A DNA stretch of 64,000 bases, taken from contig NC_134370.1 of the NCBI RefSeq assembly GCF_035582795.1, positions 29,809,501 to 29,873,500 on the forward strand. The letters run 5' to 3'. The notes beneath the pieces are model-generated. The model was not told where the DNA came from and did not search any database. It worked only from the letters and a program-made list of their open reading frames with translations. The position numbers and the translations under genes are program-made. The DNA is from Mycteria americana. Lineage: Eukaryota; Chordata; Aves; Ciconiiformes; Ciconiidae. The number at the start of each line of letters is the position of its first letter. Position 1 is the first letter of the stretch. Positions 53,601 through 62,851 of this stretch are shown here, in pieces.

Positions 53601-56600
53601 AAGAGCAGATTTGTACATTCCAAAGAACTACTATTTTGCCCAGTATATGCTCTGCAACATTTTGTCAGTGCATGTCTGTACATCTCCCTCTCTCTTTGAG
53701 AACTTGCTCTGTGGAGGTGACAGCCCTTTTGTTATCAGAAGCTACTTAGCTCACCTTGTATGAGAAATGAGAAAGTCTTCTCCTAAAGAGCAAAAGGAAA
53801 CCCTGCATATTATGATCTGCGTCCTTCCTGAAGGAAGTGTTTTGAAGATGCCATTTGGCAAATATTTTTCTGTATTTTATTTTATGCAGTTTATTATACC
53901 TCAAGAGAAGTGCGTTCCTGACACCAGTCAACATTTCCTTATTGCTGTGCTGTTACCATGTGAATGCTGTTGGTTAAAATGTGGCAAAAACAGTGTGAAT
54001 GCCATATAGGAAGAGCACATCTTCACCTGGGGTAAACAATTATCCATGGAACTATACAGACTTCATACAAATATAGAATCTGGCCAAAAGTAGCTTTAGG
54101 TGCTTCTCATGGTACTAACTGCATGCCTAAGAGGTACAGACTACTGATTTTTGTGTGTATACCACTTAAAAATGGCTCTAGTAATTTTAACACCTTTACT
54201 GGTTTGAATGTTATTTCCACCCCAAAATAGTAGAAACTCCTCCATGTTGTCTTTTGAACCAATGCCTGCTATTCCTTTAATCTCTTAGTTTCAGTTAGTA
54301 GCATATTTTTTCCCCTGTATTACTACATATGTTAAATAAGAATTTGTCAAATGCTTATAAAATGTAAGTGGATATTTTCATAAAAGAACTGTCAGTCTGT
54401 GAAATAGTTTGAGTTCTACTCATGCAAAAATCCTTTGATATCAATTTATGCATACATTCTCTAAAGCTGATGGTTTTGCTTGTGATTCTTCAAATGTTCT
54501 CTTGCCTGGTCCTAATCTTCGGAGATCAGAGTATATGAGGAAAATTGCCCAGTCCTCCTCTAGGAATAGGTTCTCTAGGAACAGACCATCTCTTTTGGTC
54601 TGACAAAATTCTACAGGCAAAATACTTTGATCTTCATATAGACTAACCTTAATTGAAGTTAATTTCTCTCCTCCCCCCACTTTTCACACCAAAGAATGGC
54701 AGAGCATTTTTTTCCTTTTGTAGTAAAGTGCAAATAGGCAGAACCCATTAGTGGTTGCCTTGCATTGATTGTCAGAGCTCCAAATTGGTATTCTCTCCTA
54801 TGGATTTTTGCTTGGATAGCAGCAGAACCTTCAATTTAATGGCTCATAGTTAAAGTCTGATCGGAACAGCCACTTTCATAGCTGCAAAATCTGTCATCTT
54901 TTCAGGGCCTCAGAAGTCATTTGATGCTGAGATCAAATTTCCATAGGGTTTTTTTTCTCTTAGATTAAAGGCTGTGCATACATCAGTGGTACGTACTGGG
55001 GCCTGAAAGGGATTATTCACTTTTTTCACATGGAACATCTAATGGGGTTGTGGGGGAGATGGAGGGAGAAGAGCAAGTGACAAAGCAAGCCATTCAGCTG
55101 AATAAATTGAAGATAGCCAGTTTAAAGGCACCGAGGGCATTTCTGTGGCCTTTGTAGAACCATGATGCACAATGGGCAATTCAGAGCAAGGTATAAGACA
55201 AGGAAGAAAGGGAGTCTAGAAAGGATATGGGGGGGAGGTGGAGAGATGTGTGTATGATGGCTTGCTTTAAAAAAAAAAAGCAGATGAGACTGACTAGCTA
55301 AACATTCAGACAGATGTGAGGGAATCTTTTATGATAATTAAGCATATATTAATGCAGAAAGTTGAGCAATGTTGAAAAAGCTCCTCTTTGTGAATTGAAT
55401 TTGAACCCAGTACCGTAGCTATCGGTGAGAAAGGACAGAAAACATGGTGGGGTATCTATCGTCTGCTGACTGATTCAGCACAGCATGCCTTCCAGGAGTC
55501 TGTTTATAAGAGTCTCTCTGTGTTTCTCTCTGCATAGTATTAAGGCTCGTTGCTTTCTATAATAGGAAAGTATGAAAGATAAAATAGCTTGTCTTGAGAT
55601 TTATTTTTTTCCCCCAATGTGTCTAAGTAACCCTTCCTTCCTAAAAGTGACTTTAACATACAGTTATGCATGTTTGATATTTTTTTTATATTTCTAACAA
55701 ATGTATTTGCCATGAAACATTTCCAGAGTCTCCTCTCTAATAATGTGTGATTTAGGCAAAAAAAAAAAGTGTGAAAGCTTGCATACCTGACCACCCCATT
55801 TTTCACAATTGTGTGTCTCAAGCTACTCCCATATCATTAGCATCTGTAACTTAAAGATATGCGAGTCTTCATCTGCAGAAAAGCAATAATGTTACTGTTT
55901 CAGAGCCAGGGAGCAATGAAATCTGATAGTGTTGCTTTTCTCTCTACTCAAAAAGTAGCTTTCCATCTTTGAAAGGTAGAGAATAACCAACCTTACCATT
56001 TTTTGTAAAATTACCAGTAGCAGTTGCTTCTGTCTCTGTAGCTGCATGTGTTTGGATGTGATGCAAGTACCAACATTCTGGGAGATGATGCCATGTCCCT
56101 TAGCAAAAAACTTCTGCGTGTACTTATCTTTGGCATGATAAATAGAACATTTCATATCTGTTTATAATTAGCCCTGAAGTGAACTGTTCTGTCTGTCTTT
56201 GGGGAGATTCAAATCAAAGATGACTTAAAGATTGCTGTTATAGTTAATAATTTAAGACCTTTAAACTATTGGTTGCTTTGGGACTGGAGGTGGTGAGATG
56301 CAGTATAAGTGTCTAGTTCTTGATGTTTTATTCTTTAATCTGTATTGCCCAAAATACAACATAGCAGGGCCACCTAAACTAAATTGCTTTTAGGTCTTCA
56401 GCCTTTTTGTCCTGCTCCTGAAATCGGCTTAAAGACTTAGTGAAAAATCTAGGTCAGCAATGTGTGTAGTCTGTCCCTAGTAGATAGATGCAGAACTTAC
56501 ATTACAAGAAAGTTCTGTTATTTCATTTGTTAATCCAAATGGTCGAAGTATGTACACAGATTTGGAATAGTGAATGAGGAAACCTGAGTAGTTCAATACC

Positions 56601-59600
56601 AAGTGAACTTAATCTGATGATTAGCTTTAAATGTAAAACTGGCTCTTAGGCCAGCTTTGAAAGTAAGGTTATAGAAGCAGGGTGTGAACTGACAACCACA
56701 GGTACAGCTACAGTGGCCTGCAGTTCTTGTGCTTGTTCTGTGCAGGAGCAGTCGCAGTGGTGTTAGATGACTTCAGGCAACATATGTATATGCTTGAAGG
56801 GAAGCATGACTAGGCTCCTATAAAAACTGAAAAAGTGTGGTGTCTGAGAAGAATTCCCCTAAGGGAATTGAAACAGGTTGCAGATGTGTCCCTGTTAAGG
56901 AAATGAAACCAACAGAGCAGATGGCAACTGCTCTGCTAAGAGGACTTTTTGATGTTTTTTCTTTATGTATCTGGACTGTCAGTATTCCCTTTTTTACCTC
57001 CAAGAAGCAGAGACACAATGAGATCTGATGCAGCCTTCACAATGCATGTATCTTCAGCTTGTGAACTACCCTGGAGCCTCAGCAGGATCTCGGACAGCAC
57101 CTCTTGCACGCCTGCCTCCACCAACTGCACTTTCAGAGCATCTGTAGAGATCACAGTAAAAGCACACTAAAAGCTTCTTGGGTCTTTGAAGTGTTTCAAA
57201 CTAGGAAGCTAAATCCTTGAACTTTAGCCAGTCTTTTTTCACGTGCAGTCACTTGTTTGGTTTTGTTTGTAACAGACATTCTGGTGCTAGGATGACACCA
57301 AGGCAGAATGAGCAAAGCTTCTGCATTGATCTTTGACATTTCTTGTATTGCCAGGTATGAGGTTTTATTTCCGTAAAATCTGTATCGGGTATCTAGATAC
57401 TCTTAGTGAATTCGTGTCGGTGCTTGTTACACCACTGCTTGGAGTAGACATCCTCTATGATACTTGGTTGTCATTTTTTATAAAAAGCAATCTGTCTAGT
57501 CTGCTTTCCTGCTACACACCATGGGGAATATGAGTTTGAATCTGCTATCTTATGGATCCACCGAAACAGAGTGGAATGCTACACTCTCCCTCCTTTCTTT
57601 GTTGCCTCACCTATTAAGCTTCAAAGTCTTGCTTAGGCCAAGATTTCATATGTTCTTGTGGCTTACTTCCACTGAAGGGCTTGCTGGTTCCATTAGTAAG
57701 ATCCCATGGCAAACTCATACCTGGAGCTTAAGCTAAGTACCAGTACCCTGTTTCCCCTCGTTCCCCCAAGCTGAAAGGAGCCTTACCATTTTCTGCAAGC
57801 GCTTGCAGGACCTCAAAGACAATTTCTAACCTCTCATGGCTCTCTGCTCTTCTCAGTTGTTTCACCAGCTGTTCAGCAACTTTTGTCTTGCTTAGAGCTT
57901 CCTTGGCTGTATCTGTGTATATGATAAAGTCAGGATTTTGAATGTATCTTTGATTAAATGTTAAAAGCATATCTCCCTATAATCTGAAGTGATTAGACAC
58001 TACTTTGTTTTTGAATGCTTTTTCTGCTTTTATAGACGCTTCTGTCCCTTTGGACAGCACTGAGACAGCAAAACTCTACTCCACCACTTCTCCCCCACAC
58101 TTCTTTCTTTAACACTACTTTTGTGTAATTCCTGTAGCTATGACCTTATAATAGCTGCCAAATTAATCCTGGCTTAATTCCACTGATTCTTATAAATCCA
58201 TCTGTAGTATGATTATTTAATATATCAAATTGGCACATGCCAGTTTGCTATAGTAGTACATTTTCTGCCTTGATTAGATGGTTCTAGTCTTGCTGGGATC
58301 CCAAACATCTAAAGATGTATGTTAACAAAGATCAATTTTTTTAAAGCTTGCTGCTGTCTGACATAGAACACATTTGGATGGAATTATGGTATTAAGTAAT
58401 ATGAGAGATCTATAAAGGACAGACCTCACTAGAGGATGATGAGACAGTGTCATACCATATCCCCTTCCCTGCCTCTTCCCCCTAAATGCAGGAAGCAGTA
58501 GATCAAATTGTAGTCAGACCATATGCAAAGTACGGTAATATTTTTCTGCTTGGTCTTTCTTCCATCACTACTTACAACTTGTGTAAAGTAGGGCATATGT
58601 ATTTTAAATCAGTGGAGATGCCTTTGGTTTGAAAATTGTAGAAATGAAAAGGGAAGCTGTTTCATTAAGGTATATTAACTTAATTAAGTAGAAATGAATT
58701 TTTAATAAATGAGTATTTAATGTACCATATCTGAAGTAGTTGAAACTGTCAATTTACCACATTAAGTTATGCCTTCTGTACTCTTTTCTGAGTCAAAAGC
58801 TGTCTATTAAATCTTAATTGTTTTAATATAGTACCAGCAATTGCTGGTACTCCAGGAAATGGTAACTTCTCTAATACAGATACTGTGGCCAGTCCTTGGT
58901 TAAGTATCAGTAGTGTTTAAAAAACAAAACCTAAAAGAAACAAAAAAAACCCCACCCCCAAAACAAAAAACCCAACCCCCCCAAATAACCCAACAAAAAC
59001 AAACCCCCAGAAAAAAACCCCAAACCAAAACAAAAACCCCACAAACCTGTGGGCGTTCTGCATGTACATGGCAAGGCAGTGACAGTGTGAAGATGATATT
59101 TTGCTCCAAGATACAAAAACATTTACTTACCAAGGTCTGCAAGATTGCATAAGGCCAATAGATCCACATGGACAAGTGGTTCACTCTCTGCATAATCAGT
59201 TAATATTCGGACTAGTGATGCAATTACTCCTGCCTTCACCAGCTCTTCCTGAAGATCCCCTGGTAATAGTAAGCATAGAAGTTAAAGGTGATTAAATAGG
59301 GACCAACTAAATCAGTAAAAAGGGTCCAACTGAGATGCTTTGCAGCAAGATAATCTGGTTCTTTCTCACACTTAAAATTTGTACAGCTTTTATGCTGTGG
59401 GTTCAGGCTAATGCATGGGTCTGGGAAATGCAGGTTCAGGACAGAGTTTTGCTAAACCTCCTGGTTCTACTTTGACTCGAGGAATTAAGCCACTGTAAAA
59501 ATATATAAGGGCAATTGCATGAGCATATCTGCTACTAATGGAGCCTCTAAAGCGAGTTCTGATGGACTGTATTCCTTGGTATGTGTCTGAAAATTGAGTG

Positions 59601-62600
59601 AGGAACAGACAGTTGGCTTATTTCTCTCAGGGCATGGGAATCTCAGCCTTATTACCCTATGGTTTCTCTTGTTCTGAAGGACGGGGAGATGGAAGCAACT
59701 GGAAACCCAAGATAAAGCATAGTCTAGTGACAACTTCTTTCAGGGGTCAACAGTGTTCTGACTCATATAGCAAATGTCCATATACCTGCTTTTTGCATGT
59801 TAGAATAATGATTCTTTTTTTTTTCCTTAAAAAAATCTTTGTAAAACAAGACACTTTACCAATACCTGGGCTATTATAAGATACCACTGAGAGACAGACT
59901 GCTTTAAAGTTCATCTAGGGGAATCATCCTCTTCCAGTTTTTTGAATGTTAGTTGCTCAGCATGTAGGGAGTCTTGGAGTGCTTGAATTCAAGGTGTCTT
60001 TGGAATTTTTATAGGCTGAGTAAGGTACTCAAGCATGTGTAAATTCGTGTGACTTCAGGGAAGTCAGCAAAGTATGGTAAGTAAAAATTAATTGGTCCTG
60101 GTTCTAGTATGCTAACTACAGTTGTCTCCATTGACATGCAGAATTGCTGAGGAAAACACTGATAACTGTTTTCTTTCCTTTTGTGGTTTGTCTTGTAATG
60201 AATGAAAGCTTAATATCTGAAATGATTTTGAGAATGCCAAGAACTATGAAATACAAGTGATGGTTGCTTAACAGTACAGCGACACTGCTTTTGCAGCAGT
60301 GTCTTGCTGAGAGCTAGACTGCGACTTGGATGACAGCATGTGTGACAGACACCAGGAAGTGTCTGGCTGCTATGGTAGCATATACAATTGTAATTCAATC
60401 AGGGATTCACTGAAGTTAATAAAAATTAATGTATTTGATGTATTCATTGCTGTGTTAGTAATAGAAATTATTAAAGGATGTATCTTATAGTCACAGTCAT
60501 CTTGTCAGAACACAGGCCCAGCATAGATTTGACAAGTGAAGCAGATTTGCAGTATGGCTATATGCTGTAGTAATGCTGGTGTACAGTAGTTGCATGACCC
60601 TTGCATGTAATCATATGGGGAAGTTTTTTTTAAACTATTGTGTGGCATTCCTTCGCAAATACATCTAATTTGCAGGGGGCTAGGAGAATCTATGTCATGC
60701 TTGGATTTCATAGGAACAGCACAGGGAGGCAAACCCATAGCTTTCTAGATAAAGCTACACAGGTCCACGCTGGAAAGATAAGAGAAGGTAGGTTGAAGAC
60801 AGAGGGAAATGGATAGAAGATACTGGGTGAAAAGTTCCATATTACCTCCAGTATGCAATAAATATTTTTGGTCAGTCTGGGAATTAAAGGTAAAAGAAAA
60901 ATCTTAAACTGTTGGGGCAAGTAAAGGAAAAGGGTTTAATTCGTGAGACTAGCAGGCAAGCTAGTGTACTGTCTTTATGGAAAATCTGGAGCACAAAGAT
61001 CTCCTATATGCAAAGAATGGTCCTCAGAGAAGACCATTCCTTGCATAGGTAGATATCGCAGTATTTTTATTTTTTAGAGTACGTTTTTTCTAACATGCTT
61101 TTTAAATAAGTGCTTTGCTTTATAGATGCTGTTATTACTTTGGAAGAAGACAAAGCCATTCAGTATTTGGGCCCAAGGCAGTTCTACAAAATTAAGATAT
61201 GTATGAGGCTCTGCTGTTCTTGTAGTTGCCAAGCAGTTCTGACAAAGATGTGTCACCTTGAAGTCAAAAATATATGGGGAAACCCAGAGTTTAGGAGGTG
61301 TTTGGGATGCATTCAACCTGGTGTCTGGGAGCTGTGCAAATTGTTTCTCGAACTGGAGGCTGAAGTGCATTGTGTGCTCAGGTCTCGGGGAAAAAAAAAT
61401 TGAGTTACAGGTTACAATGCCTTAAAAAATAATGCCTTACCGCTAGGGGAAATAGGATTCTCTCTTGATACTTACGATTATCGTAACAGATACAGCCAAT
61501 AGCCCTCCCAGCATGAAGCAACATTTCTTGGTCTGTGCTCTCCAGCAAAGGTATCAAAGTTAGAACCAAATCTGCTTCAATACATGGTTTCTTCATTTCC
61601 TCTGTGTAGGTAAAGGAGAGGAACTTGTGGTTTTTTGCCATGTTGAAATAAAACAATTGTAACTGCAAGACCAATAACTGGTAGCCATGAAACAAAACTC
61701 ACGAGTGGAAACACACAGCTGATGTGCTGTAATGTGCCTTGTAGTAACACTTTAGTACAACATACCATTCTTGGCTATCTCTGAAAGCACCTGGGCTGCT
61801 TTCACTGCACATCGTGGATTGCCCTTCAGGATTTTTGCCAAAGTTAGGAAGATCCCGCTCTCTCTGAGTAGGCTGAAGGATCTCTGCTCTGTAATAAGAG
61901 TGTTAACAATACATGCAGTAGGTTTGTGACTGTTTATTTACATGTTGCTTTGTTTCATAAAGTTCTGAGTGGATAACTGTGGGATCCAAGGTTGTGATTT
62001 AACAAGGTGCTTAAAGGCTGTCTCAGCTGAAATATACAGGAACAGTCATCTGCTTGAATTGCAGCAAGTGTAGTTCCAGCTGATTATTCTGCTTCATGCT
62101 GAATTGAAACACAGGTGGCAAAGCAAAGAGGAAAGCAGTTTCATCTTCTCTGACTATAAAAGGATGCTTGCATAAGGCATGAGAAGTCAGGGATTAAGAT
62201 TCTATTCCTGAGGTATGGCCTGGCAATTAATTTTGTAGCTAGGCACAACATCTTTTATTAGACTAGCAATCAGAACAGTCAATTCCCTTAGCCTTTTTTT
62301 GTCAAAAATATGGCTAATTGTCCTTAAGGTAGTAAACCATCTGCTAGGAGATTCAAATAAATGCAGGTTTATGTCATTTCAGGAGAATGTGCAGAGGCCT
62401 TAAAGACTTTATAAGGAGACCAGGAACTACTTTTTAAATTCCTGACCTGATAGGATTAAATTGGGGTGACCCTAGGAGTTTGGATTGTAGTAAATGGAAT
62501 ATTAAATTTGGAATTTCTTTGCAGCTTCAGGTGTTTTAGTGAGCAGAAGCTTTATCTTGTCACAGGTAGATTTGTGAGTATACAAAGAGAAAGGAAAACA

Positions 62601-62851
62601 ACAAAACAGGCCGCAGACAGCTATAGTTCCAGCAGCAAGCACTTCTTGTAATACAGGTTATCACAATAGACAAAAACCTCCAGTGAATGCTTTCAGATTG
62701 TGCAAATGGTTAAATATAGTGATCTGGAGTGATACTTAGCTATCTTCAGTAAGAGCCAGGAGAATCCCATTCAGACTTTCAAGGATCTGATCTTCAGCTT
62801 CTGTGTCATCTCCACAGAGCCCAAGGTACTCCAGGTGCTGACTCAGGGTTT
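41526..62851 (-). CDS. RAP1GDS1-like (SmgGDS paralogue), armadillo-repeat gene, 5' exon missing
   Basis: Thirteen minus-strand exons, in transcript order 62851-62741, 61888-61766, 61601-61476, 59259-59131, 57912-57787, 57141-56998, 56127-55997, 52987-52853, 49698-49573, 45277-45138, 44224-44098, 43037-42909 and 41659-41526, read through the ARM repeats of RAP1GDS1 in family order with matching phases. Stretches such as VPPVQFKLLGTLRML and SVQHAALSALRNLAIP are nearly those of human RAP1GDS1. The rest differs too much for the avian RAP1GDS1 orthologue, hence a paralogue. Known family role: a cytosolic armadillo protein that binds prenylated or unprenylated Rho/Rap GTPases and acts as exchange factor or chaperone. 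Odd features: no exon for the alternatively spliced ARM unit, a one-base-short exon at 55997-56127, and a damaged donor after 62741. Functional status is therefore uncertain. Confidence 0.85.
41660..42908 (-). other. RAP1GDS1-like intron before last exon
   Basis: Non-coding on the minus strand. It carries the two distal + strand AATAAA signals at 42681 and 42768. No other feature recognised. Confidence 0.8.
42681..42773 (+). promoter_or_regulatory. Two distal + strand poly(A) hexamers
   Basis: AATAAA at 42681-42686 followed by a T-rich run, and AATAAA at 42768-42773. Both lie inside an intron of the minus-strand gene. If TSPAN14 read this far its transcript would be antisense to that gene's last exon. 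Confidence 0.3.
42909..43037 (-). CDS. RAP1GDS1-like exon (family exon 14)
   Basis: 129 bases between tatttttcag and gtaact, phase 1 to 1. It encodes QLVQSLHKLLQDDNTSPEVK and YNSMGLLCSLLNS, aligned with KLVQILHRLLADERSAPEIK and YNSMVLICALMGS. Confidence 0.92.
43038..45137 (-). other. RAP1GDS1-like introns around family exon 13
   Basis: Two introns, 43038-44097 and 44225-45137, both AT-rich with canonical ends. No repeat or RNA gene recognised. Confidence 0.8.
44098..44224 (-). CDS. RAP1GDS1-like exon (family exon 13)
   Basis: 127 bases between gctttatag and gtaatt. It encodes EVVKAIQEAQGVKHLVSMTT and MQNEALNALAIASAIDL, aligned with DVIKTIVQSGGIKHLVTMAT and MQNEALVALALIAALEL. Confidence 0.92.
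45138..45277 (-). CDS. RAP1GDS1-like exon (family exon 12)
   Basis: 140 bases, entering in phase 1 and leaving in phase 0, between cttttctcttcag and gtaaga. It encodes ADAAEILGQDPMLLNRLVQW and HGEANRLLASILRHNRSQ, aligned with AEAAEQLGKNVKLVERLVEW and MGESNRLLSALIRHSKSK. Confidence 0.92.
45278..49572 (-). other. RAP1GDS1-like intron between family exons 11 and 12
   Basis: Long AT-rich non-coding stretch. No repeat family, RNA gene or extra exon could be recognised on either strand. Confidence 0.8.
49573..49698 (-). CDS. RAP1GDS1-like exon (family exon 11)
   Basis: 126 bases, one 42-codon ARM unit, between ccattttctag and gtaggg. It encodes VNKVQMLEEGVAERIQALL and SEVPPVQFKLLGTLRMLADG, one of the best matches to RAP1GDS1 (SEMPPVQFKLLGTLRMLIDA). 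Confidence 0.93.
52110..52435 (-). mobile_element. CR1 retrotransposon 3' fragment
   Basis: Starts tcatagaatcatttgggttg and carries the same ORF2 end ([36 protein letters not shown]) as the 31-kb copy, so it belongs to the same or a close subfamily. It lies in the sense direction within an intron of the RAP1GDS1-like gene. Confidence 0.92.
52711..52725. repeat. G15 run
   Basis: Fifteen G, 128 bases past family exon 10 on the minus strand. Confidence 0.95.
52853..52987 (-). CDS. RAP1GDS1-like exon (family exon 10)
   Basis: 135 bases, phase 1 to 1, between ctgtttcttcag and gtacat. It encodes DGNCVRMVQLGVIHQLLDLL and EGGDISVQHAALSALRNLAI, aligned with DANCIHMVDNGIVEKLMDLL and DGNVTVQHAALSALRNLAIP. 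Confidence 0.93.
52988..55996 (-). other. RAP1GDS1-like intron between family exons 9 and 10
   Basis: Non-coding. No second, intact copy of family exon 9 was found here. Nothing else recognised. Confidence 0.75.
55997..56127 (-). CDS. RAP1GDS1-like exon (family exon 9), frameshifted
   Basis: The first part reads DKYTQKFFAKGHGIISQNV...SKHMQLQ, aligned with human DESMQKLFEGGKGSVFQRV...NNHQLQ. After QLQ the similarity continues only in another frame, TEATATGNFTKN, against AGALAIANFARN. The exon is 131 bases where phase 1 to 1 needs a multiple of three (human, by codon count, 132). The donor gtaagg is good. The acceptor ccaaag is weak; an upstream aaacag, 30 bases earlier, keeps the same frame and does not repair the shift. 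It is visibly more diverged than its neighbours. Confidence 0.65.
56128..57786 (-). other. RAP1GDS1-like introns flanking family exon 8
   Basis: Two introns, 56128-56997 and 57142-57786, canonical at the exon 8 sides. Nothing else recognised. Confidence 0.8.
56998..57141 (-). CDS. RAP1GDS1-like exon (family exon 8)
   Basis: 144 bases (48 codons, equal to the human exon), phase 1 to 1, between gatctctacag and gtaaaa. It encodes DALKVQLVEAGVQEVLSEIL and ASDLIVSLLLG, aligned with DAIKLQLVEAGLVECLLEI and GSDLMVLLLLG. Confidence 0.9.
57787..57912 (-). CDS. RAP1GDS1-like exon (family exon 7)
   Basis: 126 bases, phase 1 to 1, after atacacag and before gtaagg. It encodes DTAKEALSKTKVAEQLVKQL and LEIVFEVLQALAEN, aligned with STNIAEELVKLF and MIFEVLAPLAEND. 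Confidence 0.9.
58830..58851. repeat. Perfect 22-bp palindrome
   Basis: AGTACCAGCAA is followed without spacer by its exact reverse complement TTGCTGGTACT. It lies in an intron of the RAP1GDS1-like gene. Confidence 0.95.
58917..59046. repeat. A/C-rich tract with many C runs
   Basis: About 130 bases almost entirely A and C on the plus strand, with at least eight runs of three or more C. On the minus strand, the sense of the RAP1GDS1-like transcript, this is a G-run/T tract with G-quadruplex potential, starting 85 bases after the donor at 59131. Confidence 0.9.
59131..59259 (-). CDS. RAP1GDS1-like exon (family exon 6)
   Basis: 129 bases between tattaccag and gtaagt, phase 1 to 1. It encodes DLQEELVKAGVIASLVRIL and ends LVHVDLLALCNLADL, aligned with SLQAQLINMGVIPTLVKLL and CLVAFGNLAEL. 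In human RAP1GDS1 an extra ARM exon precedes this one; none was found here. Confidence 0.88.
59260..61475 (-). other. RAP1GDS1-like intron where an ARM exon is expected
   Basis: In human RAP1GDS1 an alternatively spliced 49-codon exon sits at this place. I found no minus-strand stretch resembling it. A hairpin lies at 60277-60309. Nothing else recognised. Confidence 0.65.
61476..61601 (-). CDS. RAP1GDS1-like exon (family exon 4)
   Basis: 126 bases (42 codons, one ARM unit) between acctacacag and gtaagt, phase 1 to 1. It encodes EEMKKPCIEADLVLTLIPLL then ESTDQEMLLHAGRAIGCICY, aligned with the human FMRIPCVDAGL and DQEVLLQTGRALGNICYD. Confidence 0.9.
61766..61888 (-). CDS. RAP1GDS1-like exon (family exon 3)
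   Basis: 123 bases between ctcttattacag and gtatgt, entering and leaving in phase 1. It encodes QRSFSLLRESGIFLTLAKIL then KGNPRCAVKAAQVLSEIAKN, aligned with SEKIQASGILQLFASLL and VANIIAEVAKN. Confidence 0.85.
61889..62740 (-). other. RAP1GDS1-like intron after family exon 2
   Basis: Non-coding; 5' end reads gctaagt on the minus strand instead of a GT donor, 3' end is a normal acceptor. The next intron, 61602-61765, is short and canonical. Confidence 0.75.
62741..62851 (-). CDS. RAP1GDS1-like exon (family exon 2), damaged donor
   Basis: Acceptor ttctgtttag. It encodes ETLSQHLEYLGLCGDDTEAE then DQILESLNGILLALTED, lining up with the N-terminal DTLKKL...CLLQALAQNN of RAP1GDS1. The exon must end GATA to keep phase with the next exon, but the following bases are gctaagtatc, not gtaagtatc. 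Read-through meets TAA two codons after GAT. The missing first exon (MADNLS in human) is presumably beyond the right edge. Confidence 0.75.

Larger units (their letters stand above)
57913..59130 (-). other. RAP1GDS1-like intron between family exons 6 and 7
   Basis: Contains a perfect 22-bp palindrome at 58830-58851 and an A/C-rich tract at 58917-59046 that is G-rich in the transcript. Confidence 0.8.

Noticed and set aside
58900..59193. Minus-strand open frame rich in G, F and W
   Set aside because: It is the translation of the A/C low-complexity tract and runs through a real exon donor.
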